Part shown: one piece after another, positions 42,131 to 48,049 of the stretch
Layout of the letters: the number at the start of each line of letters is the position of its first letter
Position numbering within the stretch: the first letter of the stretch is position 1
Position numbers and translations under genes: made by a program
From: Herbihabitans rhizosphaerae
GTDB taxonomy: Bacteria; Actinomycetota; Actinomycetes; Mycobacteriales; Pseudonocardiaceae
Direction of reading: 5' to 3'
DNA: 48,049 nt
Assembly (NCBI RefSeq): GCF_004216555.1
Contig: NZ_SGWQ01000003.1
Span: 1 to 48,049 of the forward strand
Notes under the pieces: model-generated
What the model was told of the DNA's origin: nothing
Database searches by the model: none
The model's input: the letters and a program-made list of their open reading frames with translations, nothing else

Positions 42131-43360
42131 TCACACAGTGAGCACCGTCTTGGTGCCGCCGTCCAGGTAGTGCTCGCGCAGCAGGCGCGGCGCCTCGTCG
42201 AGGGTGCCGTGCACGGTGATCACGCGTTCCGGCCGCAGCCGCCCGTCGGCCATCAGCTCCAGCACCGACGGGATCACCGCGCGGGCGTGCGTGCGCCCGA
42301 CGTGCAGGGTGGCGTTGCGCGCGAAGAGTTGGACGGCGGGGATCCGCAGCGCGTGCTCGAGGCCGCCGGCACTGCTGCAGATCCCGTCCGGCGCGGTGGC
42401 CCGCAGCGACGGCCACAGGCCCTTCGGCATGGTCACCGACACCACCAGGCTGGCGGGTGGTAGCCGGCGGAGTTCCTTGGGGCGCAACGGGTTCATGCCC
42501 AACCGTTCGGCGTGCGAACGAACGTGCGCGCGGGCGTCCACCAGATGCACGGTGCGCGCGCCGAGGGCCAACGCGATCATTCCCGCGTACAGCGGCACGC
42601 TCGGGCTGTAGATCATCGAGCGGTCCAGCGCGGCGATCACCAGCACCTCGGCGGCCGGGTCCCGGCGCAGCAGGCCGGGCAGGTGCGGGCCGACGTGCCG
42701 GTACGCGTCGCTGATCGTGTCCGCCACGCTGGCCGCCGCGACCGGGTCCACCCCGTGCGGCAGCGGCACCAGCATCGCGTCGGCGAACGGCACGGCGACC
42801 AGGTCGGCGTAGGTGCCGCCCCGGTGTCCGGTGGTCACGCCGAACCCGTACGACGAGAACGGCGGCACGGCGAGGCAGTTGCCGGTATGCCGGTGCAGGC
42901 AGGCGAAGCACGCGCCGCAGTTGATCTGGAACGGCACCACCACGCGATCGCCCGGCCGCACGTCGGCCACCCGCTCACCGACCTCCACCACCTCGGCCAC
43001 GCACTCGTGCCCCAGGTGCAGCGGCATCGGGAACGGCATGGCGCCGAGCGCGAGCGCGCGGTCCAGGTCGCAGGTGGCCATGGCGATCGGGCGCACGACC
43101 GCGCCGAGCGGGCCCGGTGGAGGCGGCGCCGGCACGTCCCGCCAGTGCAGGCGCGCGCCCGGGGTGAGCCGCAGGGAGCGCATCTTTTCCCTGGTCGGGT
43201 GCCGGCGCTCGCGGACCGCGTCGCGCACCTCGTCGGTGAGCCGCGACAGCCGCGCGCCGGCGTCGCGTTCCAGCGCCAGCCGTCCCGCCGCCATCGCGCC
43301 CGGGGTCAGTAGGCCGGCCGCCTGGCGCACGATTCCGCGCGGTCTGTGCCGAATGCGCAT
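42131..43360 (-). CDS. Zinc-dependent alcohol dehydrogenase-like protein (MDR family)
   Basis: This 409-aa protein starts at ATG 43360 behind AGGAGG. The N-terminus (about 1-85) carries a rarely seen Arg-rich extension, then the MDR fold. The catalytic zinc site shows ATCDLD and HLGHECVAEVVEVGE, the structural zinc loop is CGACFACLHRHTGNC (four Cys), and DRVVVPFQINCG is present. The cofactor-domain motif VLVIAALDRSMIYSPS is degenerate, lacking the classic GxGxxG, so the cofactor is uncertain. A long extension makes it longer than typical 350-aa members. It is convergent with rmlA. Confidence 0.87.
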   Translation of the reverse strand: MRIRHRPRGIVRQAAGLLTPGAMAAGRLALERDAGARLSRLTDEVRDAVRERRHPTREKMRSLRLTPGARLHWRDVPAPPPPGPLGAVVRPIAMATCDLDRALALGAMPFPMPLHLGHECVAEVVEVGERVADVRPGDRVVVPFQINCGACFACLHRHTGNCLAVPPFSSYGFGVTTGHRGGTYADLVAVPFADAMLVPLPHGVDPVAAASVADTISDAYRHVGPHLPGLLRRDPAAEVLVIAALDRSMIYSPSVPLYAGMIALALGARTVHLVDARAHVRSHAERLGMNPLRPKELRRLPPASLVVSVTMPKGLWPSLRATAPDGICSSAGGLEHALRIPAVQLFARNATLHVGRTHARAVIPSVLELMADGRLRPERVITVHGTLDEAPRLLREHYLDGGTKTVLTV

Positions 43361-43512
43361 GCGTGTCCTCCTGTCATCGATCACCAAGGATGCCCCGAAC
43401 GGGTTAGTGCTCACATCCGATCAGGTGCGGCCTCGGCGCTACGCATTCCGACGTACGACGGTGAATATCACCCGGAAGTGCCACTATGGTCGACAAGCAC
43501 GGAGGTGCTCTG

Positions 43513-44457
43513 ATGCGCAAACCCTTAGCCATCGCGCTCGTGGCGAGCGCGGGTGTGGTTTCCCTGCTGACCGTGTCGACGACGAGCGCGAGCGCGGATC
43601 CGGCGACCGTGCCGGTCGGCGACCGGCCCACCGCGGTGGACGTGGCCGCCGACGGCAAGGCGTACGTGGTGAACACGGCCGCCGGATCGGTCTCGGTGAT
43701 CAAGGGGACCTCGGTGACGGCGACTGTGCCGGTGGGCAAGGGTCCGTCCGACGTCGTGGTGAACGACACGACGAACCGGGTGTACGTGACCAACGCCGAC
43801 GACGGCACGGTGTCGGTGATCGACGGCGCCTCCGACACGGTGAAGACCACGATCACAGTCGGTCCCCGGCCGGCGGCGGTCGACGCGGACGAGAAGACCA
43901 ATCTGGTGTACGTCGGCAGCGCCCAGGACGGATCGGTGTCGGTCGTGGACGGCAACACCGACGCGCTGCGGGTGACCGTGCCGGGTAGTGGCCAGGGTGT
44001 CGCGGGCGCGGCGGTCAACTCCGACACGCTGCGGGTGTATTTCAGCAATATCTACGCCGACCGGCTGGAGGTGTTCGACGGCAAGGCGTTCGTCGGCACC
44101 ACGGTGGCCGGCAAGGCGCCGGCCGGGATCGCGGTGCACCGCGCGACGAACTCGGTGTGGGTGGCGAACTCCGCGATCCACCACATGACGATCCTCGACG
44201 GCGCGACCGGCCAGGAGAAGGGACGGGTGCTGCTGCGCAGTGCCGGCTCGTCGGTCGTGGTGCACGAGGAGAGCAACACGATCTACACCAACGGCGGGCC
44301 GAACGGCGTGGTGGAGATCGACGGCGCCTCGGGCAAGATCGTCAACGAGTTCCCGCTGGGCATCAACCCCGGCGAGGTGGCCGTCGACTCCGGCAAGACC
44401 ACGGTCTACGCGACCGACCCGCTACACGACCGCGTCTACCTGATCCCCCGCCCGTAA
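43513..44457 (+). CDS. Secreted YncE-type beta-propeller protein
   Basis: This 314-aa protein starts at ATG 43513 (GGAGGTG upstream). A signal peptide of about 29 residues ends ...SASADPA. Repeated blades of about 42 residues carry YVTN/YVGN-like motifs (KAYVVNTAAGSVSVIKG, RVYVTNADDGTVSVIDGASD, NLVYVGSAQDGSVSVVDG), giving a seven-bladed propeller in the size expected. These proteins are usually secreted or periplasmic; in some cases they bind DNA or metal. The partner is unknown. It is followed by a repeat-rich convergent intergenic region. Confidence 0.88.
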   Translation: MRKPLAIALVASAGVVSLLTVSTTSASADPATVPVGDRPTAVDVAADGKAYVVNTAAGSVSVIKGTSVTATVPVGKGPSDVVVNDTTNRVYVTNADDGTVSVIDGASDTVKTTITVGPRPAAVDADEKTNLVYVGSAQDGSVSVVDGNTDALRVTVPGSGQGVAGAAVNSDTLRVYFSNIYADRLEVFDGKAFVGTTVAGKAPAGIAVHRATNSVWVANSAIHHMTILDGATGQEKGRVLLRSAGSSVVVHEESNTIYTNGGPNGVVEIDGASGKIVNEFPLGINPGEVAVDSGKTTVYATDPLHDRVYLIPRP

Positions 44458-44605
44458 CTTCGCGAGTCCCGCGCTGTGCACCGGTGAGTCCCGCGCCCTG
44501 CACCCGCGAGTCCCGCGCTGTGCACCGGTGAGTCCCGCGTTCAGGTAGACACGCGTGTCTGCGCCAGCGCGGAACTCACCGTGCTGGAGCGCGGGACTCG
44601 CGAAG
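44458..44605. repeat. Repeat-rich intergenic element with dyad symmetry
   Basis: Four direct units of about 21-22 bp built on GAGTCCCGCG...TGCACC (44462-44540) are followed by a 14-bp perfect palindrome AGACACGCGTGTCT (44547-44560). An inverted copy of the unit follows, ending in an 18-bp arm. CTTCGCGAGTCCCGCGCT (44458-44475) is perfectly complementary to AGCGCGGGACTCGCGAAG (44588-44605). The element fills the gap between two convergent genes and could fold into a large cruciform or hairpin. No terminator T-tract is present. Confidence 0.8.
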
Positions 44606-44619
44606 TGGGGGTACGGCGA

Positions 44620-45768
44620 TCAGGCGGTGCGGAGCGCTTGGGACAGGGCCACGAGTTCGCCGACGTCGGCGTCCAGCCCGTCGCCGGAGGGCATCGCCAC
44701 GGGCATCGCCTTGGACGGCGTGGCGGGCCCGGACTCGTGTGCTCGCAAGGCATCGGTGAGCCGGCGGGCCAGATCAGCCGGTGTGTCCGATGTGGACGGT
44801 GGGTCGTCCAGTGCGGCCAGGTACGGGCTCACTCGGACCAACCCGTCCCGGCATTCGATCACGCGCCGGTAGTACCGCCGGTGCACCCCGCGCAGGCTCA
44901 GCCGATCGCGCACGGGCCCGCTCGGCACGCGGTGCAGCGCGTCCTCGGGGAACCGCGCGTGCAGGACCGTCCACAGTGGATGGAGCAGCCGGTGATCGCG
45001 CCGGTGCCGCCGCCAGATGCGGAACGAGGCGAGCCGGGTCGCCGCAGCCGGGTAGATCACGCCGATCAGGAACACCGTGATCCCCAGCAGCAGGAACAGA
45101 ATGCTCGGCAGCACGAGCCAGCGCGGCGCCGGCGTGCCGAGCAGCCGCAGCACGTTGGACAGCACGAAGATCGCCCCGGCGGCCACGATGCCGACCAGCC
45201 CGATCGACGCCAGGCCAAGCCCCCGGCGCAAGCGCGGCTCGGCCCCGCGCGCGTACCGGCGAGTCCACACCAGCGCCCTGGCGAACGCGTACAGCAGATA
45301 GGAGTTCGCGCTGATGTAGAACAGGCCGACGGTCCATTCGCCGACCGGCCCCTTGCCGGGCGTCGACGGAACGGCGGCCGCCGCGTCACGCATTCCGGCA
45401 GGAATGGTGGCGTTGCCGATCGTCATTCCCACGAGTGCGATCGCGAGCGGCACGATTTCGCGCACGAATCGCGATTTTCCGTTCTCCACGTCGAGCGCGG
45501 AGAACAGGAAGAAGCACACCAGGCTGAACGCGGCGAAAAGCAGGAAGACGTGCTGTACGTATCGCGCGGTCATCGGCTCGACGCCGAGGTAGATCACGCC
45601 GCGACTGGCGGTGACGCCGAACGGATAGGCGATCGCCCAGCCCGCGATAAGCGCGGTCACCGCCCACAGCCGCACATTTCGGGGCGACCGCGCGAGCAGG
45701 TGCAGCATCCACAGCAGCGAGACGATCGAGACGATTCCGTGCGCGATGTCACCGGCGGTGAAGGTCAC
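44620..45768 (-). CDS. MAB_1171c-type multi-pass membrane protein
   Basis: This 382-aa protein starts at GTG 45768, overlapping the stop of the ImmA-like gene (GTGA). The N-terminal half has about seven membrane spans (GIVSIVSLLWMLHLLA; LWAVTALIAGWAIAYPFG; HVFLLFAAFSLVCFFLFSAL; LALVGMTIG-type; FYISANSYLLYAFA; GLVGIVAAGAIFVLSNVLRL; LPSILFLLLGITVFLIGVIY). A cytoplasmic C-terminal half of about 130 aa follows, with HPLWTVLHARFPEDALHR and RRYYRRVIECRDGLVRVSPY. The pattern is that of the actinobacterial MAB_1171c family, whose function is unknown; it is always seen next to XRE/ImmA-like genes. It is last in its operon. Confidence 0.85.
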   Translation of the reverse strand: MTFTAGDIAHGIVSIVSLLWMLHLLARSPRNVRLWAVTALIAGWAIAYPFGVTASRGVIYLGVEPMTARYVQHVFLLFAAFSLVCFFLFSALDVENGKSRFVREIVPLAIALVGMTIGNATIPAGMRDAAAAVPSTPGKGPVGEWTVGLFYISANSYLLYAFARALVWTRRYARGAEPRLRRGLGLASIGLVGIVAAGAIFVLSNVLRLLGTPAPRWLVLPSILFLLLGITVFLIGVIYPAAATRLASFRIWRRHRRDHRLLHPLWTVLHARFPEDALHRVPSGPVRDRLSLRGVHRRYYRRVIECRDGLVRVSPYLAALDDPPSTSDTPADLARRLTDALRAHESGPATPSKAMPVAMPSGDGLDADVGELVALSQALRTA

Positions 45769-46280
45769 AGCCAACCCAGCCTGTTGTTCAGCGCGGAACC
45801 CATTTTCTCGGCCTCCTCGCCGGGCGACGATTTCGGCGCGACGGAATCGAGTACGGACGCCCATTCCAGAATGATCGTGGCCACCGTCTCGGCCTCGCGC
45901 TCCTGCTTGGAGTCGTAGCTCGTGCGGCGCAGCGCGCGGCGCACCGCGTCCGGCTCGAGATCGGGGTACAGCTCGCCGAGCAGCGCGTCGTCCTGCTCGT
46001 CACTGCTGTGACCAGCGAGAATGTGGCCCAGCTCGTGCAGGATGATGTGGTTCTGGTGCGCCGTACTGGTCTCCTGCTGGTACAGGATGTAGTCGGCGGT
46101 GTCGGTGCTGATCCACGCGCCGAACGGTCCGGGGACGGGAATGGGGTGCGGCACGAGGCGAACGGGTTTGCCGCGTTTCTCACCCACGCGGCGACACAAC
46201 ACCGCCACATCGAGCGGCGGGCGGATATCCAGTTCGTTGAGCAGGCGGCGACACGTCCGGCGCAGGTCCCGTTCCCTCAC
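45765..46280 (-). CDS. ImmA/IrrE-like metallopeptidase
   Basis: This 171-aa protein starts at GTG 46280 with RBS GGAGGAGAC (a longer frame to 46292 loses it). The zinc motif HELGH (in NHIILHELGHILAGHSS) with a further Glu in KQEREAETVATIIL matches ImmA/IrrE-like peptidases, which typically cleave or relieve an XRE-type repressor. The N-terminal helix (RERDLRRTCRRLLNELDI) is also family-like. It lies 68 bp downstream of the XRE gene and upstream of the membrane protein, forming a three-gene unit. I infer the peptidase acts on the XRE repressor; the trigger could be the membrane protein. Confidence 0.88.
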   Translation of the reverse strand: MRERDLRRTCRRLLNELDIRPPLDVAVLCRRVGEKRGKPVRLVPHPIPVPGPFGAWISTDTADYILYQQETSTAHQNHIILHELGHILAGHSSDEQDDALLGELYPDLEPDAVRRALRRTSYDSKQEREAETVATIILEWASVLDSVAPKSSPGEEAEKMGSALNNRLGWL

Positions 46281-46348
46281 GTCTCCTCCCAAGCGACGAT
46301 GCCGAGAGTCGCAGGATCACATCACTACGGAAAGCGATTCGGCCAAGA

Positions 46349-46810
46349 TCACTCGTTTGGCCCATCGCCACGCTCGGCGCGCTCCAACCTGTGCACGACT
46401 TCGAGCAACTCCATGACCTGGCGCCGCCCGTCCGGCGAAAGCTCACCAGCCCGCAACGCCATCAGCTGCGCCTCGCTGCTACCAGCGATTCGCTTCAGAC
46501 GCTCCCTCTCAGCCTGAAGCTCGGCAAGCTGCTCATCTACCCGGTCCGTCACCTCGTCGTCGAAGAAATACGAGACCGGTACCCCGAAGAACCCCGCCAA
46601 CGCCTGCAAGTGCCGAAACGTCGGGTTGTCCTTCTTGGCCTTTCGCAATGCCCAGACATAGCTCTGCGAGATCGTGACCCCCGTCGCGGTGATCGCAGCA
46701 GCCACCTGTTCGTAGCTGTACTCCTCTCCATCCGGGCGCGCCGTCGTCCGGAACAGGTGATCCAACTTGTCCGCCAGGCTGCGAGCAGGCCCTGGCACAT
46801 GGTCGTCCAT
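46349..46810 (-). CDS. XRE-family regulator
   Basis: This 153-aa protein starts at ATG 46810 with RBS GGGGAGG; the longer frame is less well supported. It has an N-terminal helix-turn-helix region (YEQVAAAITATGVTISQSYV, WALRKAKKDNPTFRHLQALA, FFGVPVSYFFDDEVTDR) and then a coiled-coil C-terminal half (ELQAERERLKRIAGSSEAQL; RRQVMELLEVVHRLERAERG). This layout is common to actinobacterial EspR-like regulators. It heads the XRE/ImmA-like/membrane operon and probably represses it. Confidence 0.87.
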   Translation of the reverse strand: MDDHVPGPARSLADKLDHLFRTTARPDGEEYSYEQVAAAITATGVTISQSYVWALRKAKKDNPTFRHLQALAGFFGVPVSYFFDDEVTDRVDEQLAELQAERERLKRIAGSSEAQLMALRAGELSPDGRRQVMELLEVVHRLERAERGDGPNE

Positions 46811-46980
46811 CAAGGCCTCCCCACCACTGACCCTAGCGACACGGTCCACCAATAAGTACGGCCGAACGGGTGACGCCATTTTTCTGGGTTGATGCCGCAA
46901 CGGTGATCACCATATGCTCCAGTGTCGAGAGGTTCAACCGGTAACGCTCCACAGTCGAACCGCCCTGGGGAGGGCCCGCG

Positions 46981-48039
46981 ATGCTGCATGCCGCCGCGGA
47001 CGGGGCACAACACGATGGCGCGCACCAACACCACGTGACGTGTACCGCGTGCGGCCAGCCGATGGGATATCGCACCAGGGACAAGCTGACCGGGCTGCTG
47101 GACAGATGGTCGTGGGACGAGGCCGCCTCCGACGTGCTGGACAAGACCGCCGACCAGCCGTCGGTGCTCCTGCTGCTCGACCTCGACCGGTTCAAACAGA
47201 TCAACGACGTGCACGGGCACCTGGTCGGCGACGACGTGCTGCGCGCGGTCGCCGCGGTGATCAGGGACGTGGTGCGGCAGGTCGATGTGGTCGGCCGGTA
47301 CGGCGGGCACGGCGGCGACGAGTTTCTCCTGCTGCTGCCGGCCACCGACCGCACTCGCGGCGAGAAGGTCGCGCACCGGATCCTCGCCTGCGCGCAGGCC
47401 GCGGCCGTGTCGACCAGGTCGGTGGACGGCCGGCCGCTGGTCGTGGAGGGCCTCAGCGCGTCGGTCGGCGGTGCGGTCCGGCCGCCCGGTCGCACCGACG
47501 ACCTGGTGCAACTCGTCCGGGAGGCGGACGGCGCGCTGATGCACGCCAAGCGGACCGGGCGCAGCCGGGTCGCGTTCGCCATGCCGGACAACGGCGTGAT
47601 CCACCTGAACCGGCGCGCGTCCACCGCCGTCGCGCCCGAGCCCGTCACCAGCACCGCGATCAACCCTGGCGACGACCGCTATCTGGTGCACGCCCGCGAC
47701 CTGGTGAAGATCCTGCGCGGGGCGTGGGTGCCCGAGGTGCTCGCCGCGCTGAGCCAGGGCCCGCTGCCCTACACCGATCTGCTGAACACCCTGCGCTGGG
47801 CGACCGTGCACGACGGCGGCGGCGACGCCGAGATCACCGATTCCGCGCTGCGCCAGGTGTTGCGGGACATGCGGTTCGACGAGCTGATCGCCAGCGACGA
47901 CAGCGAGTACCCCTATCTCGGCGTCTATCACCTGACGCCCACCGCCGTTCGGCTGGCCGACGCGCTGGTGCCCGCCGTCGAGTGGGCCGCCGACCGCGCC
48001 GAGTCGATCGCGTCGGTTCAGGACCGCCGGTCGAGCTGA
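46981..48039 (+). CDS. Diguanylate cyclase-like GGDEF protein fused to HxlR-type winged helix
   Basis: This 352-aa protein starts at ATG 46981 after GGGGAGGG. The N-terminus has CTACG, a possible half zinc site. The GGDEF domain (about 30-195) reads YGGHGGDEFLLLLP with an intact GGDEF and an I-site-like RQVD eight residues ahead; compared with the usual RYGGDEF there is a three-residue insert. The C-terminal 110 residues match HxlR regulators (LVKILRGAWVPEVLAALSQG; DSALRQVLRDMRFDELIAS; YHLTPTAVRLADALVPAVEW). I infer a c-di-GMP-linked DNA-binding protein; whether it makes c-di-GMP is not settled. The neighbour upstream is the divergent XRE operon. Confidence 0.9.
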   Translation: MLHAAADGAQHDGAHQHHVTCTACGQPMGYRTRDKLTGLLDRWSWDEAASDVLDKTADQPSVLLLLDLDRFKQINDVHGHLVGDDVLRAVAAVIRDVVRQVDVVGRYGGHGGDEFLLLLPATDRTRGEKVAHRILACAQAAAVSTRSVDGRPLVVEGLSASVGGAVRPPGRTDDLVQLVREADGALMHAKRTGRSRVAFAMPDNGVIHLNRRASTAVAPEPVTSTAINPGDDRYLVHARDLVKILRGAWVPEVLAALSQGPLPYTDLLNTLRWATVHDGGGDAEITDSALRQVLRDMRFDELIASDDSEYPYLGVYHLTPTAVRLADALVPAVEWAADRAESIASVQDRRSS

Positions 48040-48049
48040 GGGGTCACGG

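Overview
The window is high-GC actinobacterial chromosome. The minus-strand backbone tRNA-Thr, tRNA-Met, rpmG, hadA, hadB, tRNA-Trp, secE, nusG, rplA, rplJ, rplL, mceG follows the mycobacterial gene order. It lacks hadC, and an EbfC/WXG100-like/polymorphic-toxin island plus several XRE and TetR regulators are present. This suggests a filamentous actinomycete of the Pseudonocardiaceae type that does not make mycolic acid. The genus cannot be fixed from the sequence.

Region 1 (1-9.9 kb) is the ribosomal/translation block. Two plus-strand genes (a one-span membrane protein and a PHP-domain protein) sit between rplA and rplJ. An aspartate-type aminotransferase is inserted head-on between tRNA-Trp and the small-gene/hadBA/rpmG group. 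rplK, normally between nusG and rplA, is absent: only 76 bp separate the two genes. A 248-bp structured repeat occurs twice (561-808 and 7900-8146), each time just beyond a minus-strand terminator.

Region 2 (9.9-15.4 kb) holds a membrane GGDEF/EAL protein with a degenerate GGDEF, a decayed PhzF-family pseudogene, an AlkZ-like winged-helix protein, a maltose-type O-acetyltransferase and an unknown gene.

Region 3 (15.5-31.8 kb) is the most unusual part. It is a tightly coupled, single-strand polymorphic-toxin island: EbfC-like protein, WXG100-like protein, and a 2616-aa multi-domain protein. The large protein carries an HELAE-motif domain, a domain resembling plant IQM proteins, a papain-fold (Tox-PL-like) domain, a caspase-like domain and a C-terminal GT-B glycosyltransferase domain. 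A 77-aa immunity-like gene with its own strong ribosome binding site is nested in another frame inside this ORF. Downstream, a tandem duplication has produced a candidate immunity gene, a free-standing half of the glycosyltransferase domain and a second candidate immunity gene. Then come a nucleoside hydrolase, two paralogues of about 460-490 aa, and a 724-aa YrhB-like/SseB-like/ADP-ribosylglycohydrolase-like protein whose metal ligands appear lost. Stops and starts mostly overlap (ATGA/GTGA), so the island probably behaves as one operon. No secretion ATPase gene is present in the window.

Region 4 (31.8-48 kb) is mixed: secreted proteins, a frameshifted XRE/TPR regulator, a FolP2-like protein, an orphan possible nuclease-fold protein, tRNA-Tyr, YajQ, a secreted sialidase-like protein, an SDR, a hydrolase/SnoaL/TetR operon with a perfect operator palindrome, rmlA, a zinc alcohol dehydrogenase, a secreted YncE-type propeller, an XRE/ImmA-like/multi-pass membrane operon, and a GGDEF protein fused to an HxlR-type winged helix. 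Two convergent intergenic spaces (42055-42124 and 44458-44605) hold repeat/hairpin arrays.
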